A model generated the notes under the pieces. The model was not told the DNA's origin. It worked only from the letters and a program-made list of their open reading frames with translations, and did no database searches. This document shows positions 12,901-22,599 of a stretch of DNA of 64,000 nt, one piece after another. Numbering within the stretch: position 1 is the first letter of the stretch; each line of letters opens with the position of its first letter. The DNA comes from Bathymodiolus brooksi. Taxonomy: Eukaryota > Mollusca > Bivalvia > Mytilida > Modiolidae. Location: assembly GCA_963680875.1 (NCBI GenBank), contig OY804576.1, positions 73,041,668 through 73,105,667 of the forward strand, written 5' to 3'. The position numbers and the translations under genes were made by a program.

Positions 12901-12919
12901 ATGGATTTGGTTGACTCAT
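912..12919 (-). CDS. RDH11-14-like short-chain dehydrogenase lacking catalytic Ser and Tyr (partial; last exon not seen)
   Basis: Six exons: 12919-12813, 10414-10296, 10065-9910, 8626-8522, 7434-7225 and 1122-912, all bounded by AG/GT (302 codons plus 2 nt). Internal exons of 119, 156, 105 and 210 nt match those of the RDH13 gene at 14325-22171, with identical phases. Residues about 20-35 form a membrane anchor. The Rossmann motif is TGGSKGIG (58-65) and NNAG is at 137-140. Where RDH13 has VSS the protein has LMA (186-188), and where RDH13 has YNQSK it has FGQSK (213-217), so catalytic Ser and Tyr are lost while Lys217 stays. The frame and all splice sites are intact, which argues for a pseudoenzyme rather than a dead gene. 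The C-terminal exon (about 97 nt in RDH13) was not found in 1-911 and probably lies outside. The first exon is the least certain: it fits by phase and anchor only. The donor at 10295 (GTGGGC) is weak. Confidence 0.85.
1196..1420 (-). mobile_element. SINE family B, near full length
   Basis: On the minus strand a tRNA-like head with a B box (GAGTTCGAATCCC) is followed by the family body and by the tail TTGAAGGTGGCATTAAAC. It lies in an intron of the minus-strand dehydrogenase gene, 3' of exon 6 in gene orientation. Confidence 0.75.
1846..1873. repeat. Left copy of TATAACACCTTCTGG motif
   Basis: TTATAACACCTTCTGGAAT occurs here. An inverted copy, CCAGATGGTGTTATAA, is at 5611-5626 and direct copies follow at 5631-5646 and 5771-5784. 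The pair brackets the transposase-like pseudogene. It may be the terminal repeat of a larger element or a separate dispersed short element. Confidence 0.45.
2207..4165 (-). pseudogene. Decayed transposase-like gene (DUF7869-type protein)
   Basis: The largest open piece is 3280-2207 (357 codons). It shows motifs typical of a large invertebrate family that I recall as DUF7869: [20 protein letters not shown] and [12 protein letters not shown], with Asp, Asp and Asp/Glu spaced as in an RNase H-like fold. This piece continues upstream through an in-frame TGA (near 3313) into 3553-3314, then a frameshift near 3490 into the piece from 3716, then a further shift near 3880 into a segment with three 13-residue repeats. 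Basic stretches ([10 protein letters not shown]) and [12 protein letters not shown] Cys suggest nucleic-acid binding. The ATG at 4165 reads only 15 codons to a stop. With at least three breaks this copy cannot make a full protein. A role as transposase is inference, supported by the attached transposon end at 4147-5460. Confidence 0.75.
3979..4100 (-). repeat. 39-bp tandem repeat, three copies
   Basis: Three 39-bp direct copies inside the N-terminal part of the transposase-like pseudogene. On the minus strand each encodes a 13-residue unit [13 protein letters not shown]. The unit length is a multiple of three, so the expansion kept the frame. The region would be a disordered, Ser/Asn/Pro-rich linker. 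Confidence 0.85.
4147..5460 (-). mobile_element. DNA transposon end and 5' region of the transposase-like gene
   Basis: This segment is repeated in inverted orientation at 45191-46372. The shared part runs from just upstream of the presumed ATG (4165 here, 46356 in the second copy) to a terminal CATTTCAGGCACTG, which ends at 5460. In the second copy the same terminus appears as a terminal inverted repeat at both ends. Here the other terminus was not found within 1000-2206. About 130 bp near 5205-5335 is absent from the second copy. The segment is probably the promoter and 5' UTR side of an autonomous or once-autonomous element. Confidence 0.7.
5611..5646. repeat. Palindrome with TATAACACC arms
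   Basis: CCAGATGGTGTTATAA, four bases, then TTATAACACCTTCTGG: 16-bp arms with one mismatch. A further copy ATAACACCTTCTGG is at 5771-5784 and one is at 1846-1864. This looks like two short elements inserted end to end, or an element terminus. Confidence 0.6.
5785..7224. other. Intron sequence, no gene seen
   Basis: AT-rich intron of the minus-strand dehydrogenase gene. I see no exon, no long ORF with recognisable content and no clear mobile element. Confidence 0.5.
7468..7592 (-). mobile_element. SINE family B, 3' part
   Basis: On the minus strand the body and the GTTGAAAGTGGCATTAAAC tail of SINE B lie directly 5' (in gene orientation) of the 210-nt exon that starts at 7434. The insertion leaves about 34 nt to the splice acceptor. 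Confidence 0.7.
7620..8520. other. Intron sequence, very AT-rich
   Basis: 7620-7800 is almost pure A/T with long A and T runs. The rest is unremarkable intron between the 105-nt and 210-nt exons of the minus-strand dehydrogenase gene. Confidence 0.5.
8726..9790. repeat. Tandem module array (about 156-187 bp x 6) with hairpin end
   Basis: Six copies of a module starting GGCAAACAGGAAGTAG begin near 8732, 8888, 9065, 9232, 9419 and 9583. They are followed by GGACGGACGG-type sequence and a hairpin (TACCCCC...GGGGGTA) around 9760-9795. The array lies in an intron of the minus-strand dehydrogenase gene. Similar hairpin-headed module families recur elsewhere in the window. The ORFs read through it are repeat artefacts. 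Confidence 0.85.
11315..12433. mobile_element. Mutator-like/foldback element with about 300-bp TIRs
   Basis: The element begins TAGTCCGAGATTCC and ends GGAATCTCGGACTA. It is flanked by an exact 9-bp duplication TGAGACTCC (11306-11314 and 12434-12442). The arms run inward for about 300 bp with high identity and then with weaker similarity, leaving a centre without coding capacity. Long TIRs plus a 9-bp duplication are typical of Mutator-like elements. It is 1119 bp, non-autonomous, and sits in the first intron of the minus-strand dehydrogenase gene. Confidence 0.85.
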
Positions 12920-12959
12920 TTTGAACAGATTAACTGAAAAAAGTTTCGTGTGGTCCTGC

Positions 12960-14314
12960 AAGGTGCGTGTCCTGGTATAGTTCCGATCACAAAGTACATT
13001 CTTTTGCTAGCTCCCTCGCGCTTAATACGGGTACCAGTTTAAAAGAAAGGGAGGTAATTATGAAAAATCTTGGATAACATCATCTTTTTTTTTCAAGGGT
13101 ATTTATTATATTTTAAATGGTTTTCTGAAAAAATGTTAACATGATCTCCTGCATACATGTGATATATCATTTTTCAAAGGAAGATTCTGCATCCTCTTTT
13201 TGAGTTTTGAGTATTTTTCATTCCCTGAACTTGAAGCTTGAAATTGAATGGAACAAGTATCTTGAAGATCACTAACATAAACAAGTGATTTTCATTGGTT
13301 TTTTTTTAGTAATTTATAAAAATGTCTTATTATATTTTATAGCCTAAGATCTTGCATACAATAAAACTTTGATCAGATTATGAGGGAGGGGGGATTGGAA
13401 TTTGGAGGGGTAATATAATCCTGAGTTCACTGTTTTAGCTTAATTTCCACCTTATAAACAAGTTGTGTTAAGTAAAGAAAATTGATGGAAATGAGAAGAC
13501 CAGTCATAATTCTCGATTCCTGAATGACATCACATTATGTAACTAACCAATCAATGACTAACATTTCTGGTATGAAGAAAATATTAGGAGGTGAAGCCAA
13601 GCAAAATCCTCTGGATTCTACTTAATTTATTTGATATTGACCAAAGGAAGTTAATTAAATATTTAATTAAAATCACCTCTGGTCCGTGTGGACACTAAAT
13701 TATATCTCTAGTTTGATTTTCTTCAATCTGAATCTAAAAATAAAATAAAATAATATTTTAGAAAAAATAAAATTCTAATTTTCCATGAAATCGAGGTAAA
13801 ATCCCGAGGATTCCTGTTGGCTTCGCCGCCTTCAAGTATTAAATGCCAGGATGTCCGTATAAGAGAATAGCAGAATGCAGGAATAGTTTTGATACTATAC
13901 AAGAAGGTTAAAAAACAACAACACAACACAAACTTCTCTGATTAAATGTATATAAACCGAAATATTAATATGTCATTGCATATTAAGATCCATTATGAAT
14001 CTTCAGTGAATTCAGTTTTTGCTACATAAGAAAATAGTTAGGTCTTGGCACAGAATCCTGGTAAAACTAAGAAAAACAAATCCTGAGATCTTGCTGTTAC
14101 TGGAATAAGTAATTAAAGATCACTTGTTCCCATTGTTTCCCTGAATGCTTTTTTAAAATATTTTACACAGAGAAAAGAGAATCCTCCCTTTGAAGGATTT
14201 TCAGTAGTTTCTGTTGAAAGTTGTGTGACAATTTTTTAGCAAAAATTATTCATATAATATATTTATGGCTTTATTGGATTCTAAATTCTATTGGTAATTT
14301 ATTGTTTATTTCAG
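12960..14314. promoter_or_regulatory. Shared upstream region of the two divergent dehydrogenase genes
   Basis: The start codons of the minus-strand gene (12919) and the RDH13 gene (14325) are about 1.4 kb apart and point away from each other. Around 13000-13040 there is a locally GC-richer patch (CTCCCTCGCGC). No TATA box or defined factor site can be assigned. The RDH13 start exon is preceded by a 3' splice site (TTTATTTCAG ending at 14314), so an untranslated first exon probably lies in this region. Confidence 0.4.
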
Positions 14315-14324
14315 GAAAAGTAAA

Positions 14325-17300
14325 ATGCCATACAGTTTGCCAAAAGGTATTGCACCAATATCTTTTATTGGAGCAGCAGCTGGGACAATAATTCTTCTTA
14401 AGTATGAAAATACATTATGTATAATATACATTGTATATACAAGGAATATGTATTAGTCAATAGGGTTAGGGTTAATGTTTAACGTCACTTTCAACAATAT
14501 TTCAGTTATATCGTAGTGGTCAGTTTTATTGGTGGAGGAAACTGGAGTACCCGGAGAAAACCACCCACCTGCCGCAAGTCGCTGACAAACTTTATCACAA
14601 AATGTTGTATCAAGCATACCTCGTCTGAGCGGGATTCTATTAGTTAATATAATAAGAAATGCCAAAATTATGTATTTCCAATGTGGTGCTAAGCAAAATA
14701 ATAAAGTATAAAGTTTTATGTATTATACACCGTATGTGCTTCACCAGAAAACAATATTAAAGACTGGGTTATTCAAAAATTGTAAACAACAGATGCAATA
14801 AGAATCAAGAAAAGGGAAGCAACTCATATTCATTGTTCATTGTACAATAAATACTCTACACATTTGATTCCTTATTATTAACATGTCACATTAGATTCAT
14901 TATTCCTTTCATTCAATTAACTGGTACTTAAAATTATATATGTTTGTAACGTTAGAAGTTTTATCATATTTATCTCACATTCCACTTATGTTAGAAAACA
15001 AAATTGAAGGTAAAGAAGTAGTAGAAGTAATCAGAAGTTGTAAATCAAATACATACAGGCAATACTATGTCTAAAAGAAAGAAACAGCATCAGTGGTGTG
15101 ATGGTTAGCATGCTCGCCTCAAGTGCAGTAGGTCATGGGTTCAAGCCCGGATCAAGTCAAACCGAAGACTATAAAATTTGTATTTTTGCTTCTCCAGCAT
15201 TATGAAGAAAGAGCAAAGACTGGTTGGCTCGGAATCAGGATAATGTGTCCGAGTGGAGTGACATGTCTACTGTTGTTTCAGTGAGCTAACACTATAAAAA
15301 TCCAACTGAGTGTGTTGGTCTAGTACAAAGCGGACCTCATCATCATCTCATTGAAAATTAACTTGTTCTCACCATGATATAGCTGAAAATTTGCTGAGTT
15401 TGCATTAAACAACAATCACTCACAATCACTCACTCACCCAAAAGAAAGACGAGAAGACAAACAATGATCCACAAAACCCTACACAGAAAACTAAAAATTG
15501 AGCAACATGAACTCCACTGGGGTGAACTCAAATGCTCCAGAAGGGTAAGCAGTTCCTGCTCCACTATTTGCACCCATCCTTTTTGTACTGATAGTGTTAA
15601 AGAACACAAACATCATCTGATATGGATATTGTGTTGGACACCAGTGTACGGATACATAAATAAATGCAAATAACATAAATGAAGGATGTATCACCAGGAA
15701 AAACAAATTAAAAAATATGTCTGTAATATTTACCTTTTTCGAACATTCAGTGTAGTTCTGGGCATTTTTACTATCAATGTTATACATGTACCTGTCGCAA
15801 GTCACTGACAAACTTTTTCACATAATGTTGTATCGAGTACACCTTGCCTGAAAAAGTTTGAATCTTGTTCAGGCGAGGTGTACTCGATACAACATTATGT
15901 GATAAAGTTTGTCAGCGACTTGCGACAGATCAGTGGTTTTCTCAGGGTACTCCGGTTTCCTTCACCAATAAAACTGACTGCCACGATATAGCTCAAATAT
16001 TGTTGAAAGTGGCGTTAAACACCATAAACCAAACCTTTTAATTCATTATTTGTATTTAACAGAGATTACTTGGGTGGTGGTAAATATGAGGGAGATGATA
16101 CCATATATGGCAAAACAGTTATAATAACTGGAGCTAATACAGGAATTGGTAAAGAAACAGCTAAGGTACTTTCTGCTAAAGGTATGGTTGCATTTTGTCA
16201 ATTGGTAAAGAAATGGCTATGGTACAAGCTTCAAAAGAGGACCAGATAGTGGGGGGGAGGGGTAAGCTTTCAAAAATAACAAGGAAAAATAAAGATAATT
16301 TGACCTTAAAGCACACATTTCTAGCCTTAAAGTTAAATCTCGTGTATGGGAAAGTTTAATTGAATTCATATGATTTTTAAGAATTACACCCTTTCAAAAT
16401 ACATTGTAATACCCCAAAAGTGGTAATTTTCAAACAAGTTTACATTTTGTGATAGAGCCACTAGAATTCAGCACAGTCATTATTGTGTCCACACATTTCA
16501 ATGCTCTTATTTAGCATACAGGTTAATATACCCTTTTATTGGTCTCAGTGGCGTAGCTTGGGTCTTTTTTCTAGTGAGGCAATTCACCGAGCGCAGCGAG
16601 GCGAAAAAATGCTAGGGGGGGGGTCCGGAAATTGAAAAAAAAATGGGCGATTGAAACGCATTTTCCCAAGTTTAAATGGATAATTTATGATTTCAATAAT
16701 AACCGAAATAACACGCAGAAAACTATTTCGATATGCGTGAAATGACTGTGTTTGTGAATTTATTTCAGAACCTTGGGAGTGGCTACATGAAGCTTCTTCC
16801 CGAGTTTCAGATAGAATCTATATCTGCAATCGAAAAAAAAACCGAGAAGATAAAATAAGCTTGTATCTAAGAGCGTATTTAAGCTCGGCACATTTCCACT
16901 TTCAAACTTTGGCACACGGCAACAAACTATACTAAATTATGTAACATGACGGAGCCAAAAGTTTCCGTAAACGATTTCAATTAATGATGTAGAATATATT
17001 TTTATTACAAACTTTGACAAAGGTTTTTATTTTCGTATTTTAATCAACTTTTATAATATTAATCACATTAAAAATTTTCGGCAAAAAAATCTAGTGAGGC
17101 AGTTGCCTCATAGCCTCAATGGAAGCTATGCCACTGGGTCTTATGGGAGAAAGCAAGACATCTTGAAATATGTAACCATTAGTGGATACATTATGCAAAT
17201 TTAAGCAAATGTGTATCTTTTTTTCAGGTGGTAGAATTATATTGGCATGTCGAGACATGAAAAAATGTGAAGAAGCTAAAAAAGAAATTGAATATGACAC

Positions 17301-20300
17301 TGTTAACCAACAAATTATATGTAAAGAACTGGACCTAGCATCTTTATCATCAATACACAAGTTTGCCGACGATGTAAATAAAAGTTAGTAAGGTTTATAC
17401 AGTAAGTGTGGTATAAACGTCTGTGGGTTTTTTGCAGCCAATGGGGTTAGGATTAGGGTTAAGGTGTTTAATGCCACTCTCAACAATATTTCAGTTATAT
17501 CGTGGCGGTTAGTTTTATTGCTGGAGGAAACTGGAGTACCCTGAGGAAACCATCAACCTGCAGCAAGTCACTGACAAACTTTATCACATAATGTTGTATC
17601 GGGTACACCTCGCCTGAGCGGGGTTAAAACTCACAACATTAGTGGTGACAAGTACTGATTGTACAGGTAGTTGGAAATCCAACTACCATGCGGTCACGGT
17701 CACAACCACGACATCACCTTATTTACAAGTACACTAGATAGTGAGTGATTATTGTGCAATGTAAACTCAATACAATTTCAGCTATATCATGGCGAGAACA
17801 AGTTATATTTCAAGGGTATGATGTCCGCTTTGTACTAGAAGAACACACTTAGTTGGATATTTATAGTGATAGCTCACTGAAACAACAGTCCACAGGTAAA
17901 TGTGTAGCTCCACTTTTGACACATTATCCTAATGCTAACACAACCAGACTTTGCTCTTACTCCTTAATGTTGTTATGCTTAGCAGAGAAGCAGCAAATAC
18001 TCATTTTATAGTCTTTGGTTTTACCCGATCAGGGCTTAAATCCATGATTTACCGCACTCGAGGCGAGCATACAAAAACCATTACACCATCGATGCTCACA
18101 CTAATTAATGAAGCTTTACATAGCCATATTATCTTTGGAAATACTATTTCGGTGTATTTTCTGTTTTCCAAAAATATATGAAGACGATATTTCATGAGTG
18201 TTAAGTCATTTATTATCCCCTCGCCAACGAAGTTGCGAAGGGATATAGTAACGCTACCGTCCGTCCTTCCTTCCGTCCGTCCTTCCGTAACATCCTTGTA
18301 AACACTCTAGAATCAACATCCTTCAATGGATTTTGACCATACTTGGTACATACATAGTCCTTAGGAGAGTCTGGAACCCTATTGATTTTCAAGGGCAAAG
18401 GTCAAGGGGTCAAATTTTTACCGCACAACATCCTTGTGAACACTCTAGAATCAGCATCCTTCAATGGATTTTGACCAAACTTGGTACATACTTAATCCTT
18501 AGGAGAGTCTGGAACCCTATTGATTTTCAAGGTCAAAGGTCAATGTCACAGGGTCAAATTTTTACTGCATAACATCCTTGTGAACACTCTAGAATCAACA
18601 TCCTTCAATGGATTTTGACCAAACTTGGTACATACATAGTCCTTAGGAGAGTCTGGAACCCTATTGATTTTCAAGGTCAAAGTCAAGGGGTCAAATTTTT
18701 ACCACACAACATCCTTGTGAACACTCTAGAATCAACATCCTTCAATGGATTTTGACCAAACTTGGTACATACTTAGACCTTAAGAGAATCTGGAACCGTA
18801 TTGATTTTCAAGGTCAAAGGTCAAGGTCTCAGGGTCTAATTTTTAGGCGAGGGGATACGCCACGCTTTGCGTTGCCCTTGTTTAGTCCTGGTGTTCTAAT
18901 ACTGAGTATCTTAAAATTTCAGCTGTTTGTGTCCTGCATCTGTCTGTCCTTTCGTTTGTATGTCATAAAACTACACTGTTTGTCCAGTTACCAAACTTAC
19001 CATATCTATTGAAATCCATGATGGCTGACACGACCTCCAATTGGCAGAGACATTTTCTTCTTCATTTCTAGAATAATTTCGTTTGAAATCACCAAACTTC
19101 TCTTGGTGTTCTGAAGAAATGTTGTATATGAAGGAGTGATTTGAAATCCAAGATGGCCACCATCGGCTCTGATTGCCCAAGACATTTTTCAGCTTCTTTT
19201 CCAGATCTACTACATGTATACAGTACCTCAGTTGTTGAAAGTTTCATTAAGCTTCAAACAAAAATTCATAATATAATTATGATGTGTTCAGAGAAGTGCA
19301 TGAGCAACAATAAATTCAGTCATTTTACAGAGACGAGACCAAACGGGTATATTATGGCCTATGCTGCATTAAGGAATATATATAGTATATGTATATTTGT
19401 TTCAGATACCATAACAAATATATTGGTTAATGTTTAAATAATATGTCTTAATTTTATCTTCAGATGAACGTTTCGTAGATATATTGATAAATAATGCTGG
19501 AATTATGAGATGTCCAAAGATGATAACTAAAGATGGCTTTGAAATGCAATTAGGAGTCAATCATTTAGGTAAGAAAAAATTAACAACTTTTACTACATCA
19601 ACCATATTTATACAATTTGAAAAAAACCAATGTTACACCGATTCAAAAAAAGCTCATGGATTTAGAGATCAGTGGAAGATGATTATCATTAACACAATAT
19701 TTTAAAATACAGATAATGCAAAGTTGTGAAATAGTTTTAAAACTTCTACAAATACTAATACAGCTTCAAATATGACGAATCACAACCATGGTTAGCAAGA
19801 GTGTGGTACATTGTAGGTTAGAGCTGTGGTCGGATCAAACCACAGACTATAAAATTGGTAATTGGTGCTTCTCTGCTAAACTGTTGTCTTGGAATTGGAA
19901 TAATATGGCAGAGTGGAGCAATATGTCTACCGACTTGGAATTGGGATAATGTGGCAGCGTGGAGCAATATGTTTACCGACTTGGAATTGGGATAATGTGG
20001 CAGAGTGGAGCAATATGTTTACCTTCAGACTGTTATTTCAGTGATTATAGCACTATGAACAAATCCAACTAAGAATGTTATTCTAGTACAAAGTGGACAT
20101 AATCACATCTCATCAAGATGCAGCCAAGAAATATCTGAAAAATTGCTCACATTTTCATTTAACTTTGCATACAACTTTGATACTATCTAAAGGGAAATAA
20201 CTCATGTAAACCATATTTTATAATCAAAGTATGAAATGTACAAATAGTCTATTGAATATATGTTAAGGAAACTTTTCTTCAGAAATCCTGAAAGTGACTG

Positions 20301-22171
20301 GAACCATGAATGACTGTATTTAAATTAGCTGTGCATTTTTGTGAATTTTAGGTCATTTTCTTCTCACTCATTTATTATTGGACAAAATAAAGAAGTCGTC
20401 ACCTAGTAGAATTATAAATGTATCATCACTAGCTCATACTAGAGGAAAAATTAATTTTGACGATTTAAACAGTGCTAACGACTATGACCCTGGTGCAGCT
20501 TATAACCAGAGTAAATTGGCAAATATTTTATTTACTAAGGAATTATCGAAAAAATTGGATGGTAAGTTTTGTGATTGTTTTTATTTTGTTCTGTTCCATC
20601 AGTATATGGTATATTGAAGGGGGTCTTCATGTCTTTATAAAAATGATTGCATCTGTGGAATTTTCAGCATTTCATTTACTATTTAATAAACAGGTAATTG
20701 TTCCAATTTAATACGTAAAATAAGTGATTACACACACTTGGGAGTCTGCTTTTCTCTGAAAGAAGTTTTATCAACTTACAATTTAAAAATATATAGGTAT
20801 TGCAATTATAGCATTTCCATGTATTTGCCTTTTGTAATAAAGGGCTGGAAAGGCACATTTTAGTACTTATAACTTCAAAACAACATATAGGTTGGAAACT
20901 AAAAGGAAAATCTTGATTTAGAAAAAATACATTTCTACATAATAAATTTCTGTTATATATGTTTCATGTTACAAGACAAAGTAGTATTATATATCTTGAA
21001 GTTATGAAAAGTGAAGATATACTGTACTTTATCATAAACAACTGTATCAATTTAACATTATTCCAATAAAGGGAGACAATTAGTATGTTTATTTTATTGA
21101 TTTACCGTAGTAAATATTATATGAAATTATTACTGATATAATCTGATATTTAGTAGATATAAAGAAACATCATGATGTTATTATTACCAGTTAGAAAATT
21201 GTGTTTATTTTGATAGAACATGTAGTAATCTAATCTATTGCTATGTACATTCATAGGGTTAGGATTTGGGTGTTTAACGCTATTTTCAACAATATTTCGG
21301 TTATGTTGTGGCAGTCAGTTTTAAAAGGTGGAGGAAATAGGAATACCCAGAGAAAACCACTGACCTGCCACAAGTAACTGACAAACTTCATCACATAATG
21401 TTGTATCGAGTACACCTCGCCATGATAATAGGCACTTATTGCACAAGTAGTTGTAAATCCAACTACCATACTGAAATTAGTCAATAATATTTATTTAACA
21501 TTATTAATCACTATATTAGAAGATTATAGAAAAATCTCATTTTATGTTTTAGGCACAGGTGTCACTGTGAATGCATTGCATCCTGGTATTGTTATGACAG
21601 AATTAGGACGTCACATGTCAGCACATAAATCAGCCCTTTCTGGTACACTTTTAAAACCATTTTTCTGGACAATAATGAAGACACCAAAACAAGGAGCTCA
21701 AACATCAATATATTGTGCACTTTCAAAAGATTTGGAAAATGTCACTGGAAAATATTTCAGGTAATATTATTTATTCATTGAATGTTTGTTTTTCATTATC
21801 CTAAGAATCATGTGGGTCATTAATGTCATTTGAAATTTTTACTTCATACGCCATTTTTTTTAAATGCTACCATTAACCCCAAAAATGTGTTCTTTCTCAA
21901 GATATTTTGTGAGATTTAGAAATGTTTTAAAGTTAAATATTTTTGTTCAGGATACTCTTATGCACATTACCGTTTTTCAGTGACAAAGAATATGCAAATG
22001 TATGCAAATAAAAATGAAGATACTTGTATATAATATGTAGCATTTTAAACAAAAGTATATTTGTGTATTTTCAGTGACTGTAAAGAAAAAGAAGTCTCAG
22101 AAGAAGCATATGATGAAAAGACTGCAAAACGATTGTGGTTAATCAGTGAAAAATGGACGAAAATAACATAA
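14325..22171 (+). CDS. RDH13: Retinol dehydrogenase 13-like (NADP-dependent SDR)
   Basis: Seven coding exons: 14325-14401, 16063-16181, 17228-17383, 19464-19568, 20352-20561, 21553-21760 and 22075-22171, all with AG/GT borders. They join to 972 nt, a 323-residue protein. Residues 10-25 form a hydrophobic anchor followed by KDYLGGGK. Then come TGANTGIG (48-55), [10 protein letters not shown] after the second strand, NNAG (127-130), catalytic Ser178 in NVSSLAH, and Tyr203/Lys207 in [23 protein letters not shown] follows. The anchor with KDY-GG, ACRDM-KCE and [13 protein letters not shown] fits vertebrate RDH13 better than RDH11/12. RDH13 in mammals is a mitochondrial inner-membrane protein that reduces retinal with NADPH; the same role here is inference. 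Length and motifs are complete. Confidence 0.95.
14461..14640 (-). mobile_element. SINE family B
   Basis: Body and tail of SINE B on the minus strand, in the first coding intron of the RDH13 gene. The sequence stops within the B-box-side region (GCGGGATTC), so the head is truncated. Confidence 0.7.
15091..15430 (+). mobile_element. SINE family A, full length
   Basis: The tRNA-like head has an A box (TGGTGTGATGGTTAGCATG) and a B box (GGGTTCAAGCCC). The body contains GTTTCAGTGAGCTAACACTA and the 3' end is CATTAAACAACAATCACTCA repeats. This is the best-preserved copy of SINE A in the window and a good reference for the others. Confidence 0.8.
15787..16036. repeat. Two SINE B copies in inverted orientation forming a hairpin
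   Basis: A minus-strand fragment (15787-15860) faces a plus-strand copy (15868-16036). The arms, each about 65-70 bp, run from CCTGTCGCAAGTCACTGAC inward to CTTGCCTGAA and are nearly complementary, separated by about 10-15 bases. The plus copy ends just 26 bp before the 16063 exon of RDH13. Confidence 0.8.
16546..17136. mobile_element. hAT-like element with 5-bp target duplication
   Basis: The ends CAGTGGCGTAGCTT and AAGCTATGCCACTG form TIRs with one mismatch in 14. The exact 5-bp duplication GGTCT flanks it (16541-16545, 17137-17141). CAGTGGCGTAGC is a classic hAT terminus. There is no coding capacity, so it is a 591-bp non-autonomous copy. It lies in the RDH13 intron between exons 2 and 3, just before exon 3. 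Confidence 0.8.
17444..17705 (-). mobile_element. SINE family B, near full length
   Basis: Minus-strand copy with tail (AACCCTAATCC), body, and a tRNA-like head reaching GGTCGTGACCGC-type sequence. It is inserted in the RDH13 intron after exon 3. Confidence 0.75.
17742..18100 (-). mobile_element. SINE family A
   Basis: Minus-strand copy. Its body words (CACTGAAACAACAGTCC, TAGTCTTTGGTTTTACCCGA) and the head are present, as the reverse complement of the 15091-15430 copy. Confidence 0.75.
18217..18870. repeat. Tandem module array (about 140 bp x 4) with DR1-type sites
   Basis: Head CCCCTCGCCAACGAAG, a CCGTCCGTCC-type run, then four modules starting ACATCCTTGT near 18289, 18427, 18570 and 18706, and a tail GGCGAGGGGATACG. 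The modules contain AGGTCA words. Perfect AGGTCAAAGGTCA occurs at 18530-18542 and 18811-18823. It lies in the RDH13 intron between exons 3 and 4. Confidence 0.85.
19785..20160 (+). mobile_element. SINE family A with internal triplication
   Basis: Plus-strand copy in the RDH13 intron after exon 4. The segment with TTGGAATTGGGATAATGTGG is present about three times in tandem (19890-20025, roughly 45-bp period), so the copy is longer than the reference at 15091. Confidence 0.75.
21256..21480 (-). mobile_element. SINE family B, damaged
   Basis: Minus-strand copy in the last large RDH13 intron. The body and the CATAATGTTGTATCGAGTAC box are present; a piece of the head is deleted. Confidence 0.7.
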
Positions 22172-22562
22172 AATAAACTTTTCATTTAGTATTTTTATTG
22201 CAATGGGAAAAGGGGGGTGGGGGGATAATTGTGAATTTTTGCTGCCATTATCTCAATAAAAAAGTACATGTGTATTTTTGCTTTTTTTAAATTCTCTAAC
22301 TACTACAGATTCAGAACACTTTGATTTAATTTCAATACTTTTAAATATATAGTAAGCAGCAGCATAGAAATGGACCAGACAGTTGGGTGGGGGTAAGTTT
22401 TAGGAATGGACCTTTTTCTGTTTTAACCTTTATCAATTGTCATGTGTAACCTTTGATATAATCTTTAATGTTCTGATTATATGTAAATATATGTAATTAA
22501 TGGAGAAGATGTTCTAAGTTGAAAAACTTGTGTCTTATCCATTTGTTATTAAGAGCAATAAA
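22172..22562 (+). terminator. Candidate poly(A) signals of RDH13
   Basis: AATAAA occurs at 22172-22177 (immediately after the stop), at 22255-22260 and at 22557-22562. The last gives a 3' UTR of about 400 nt and is the most plausible main site. The first is so close to the stop that its use is doubtful. Confidence 0.5.
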
Positions 22563-22599
22563 ATATGTTTAAATTAAATAATCTTTAACTTGTTGAAGG

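Noticed and set aside
19484..19705. Separate 73-codon ORF
   Set aside because: Only 19464-19568 is real: it is an RDH13 exon, and the rest is read-through into the intron.
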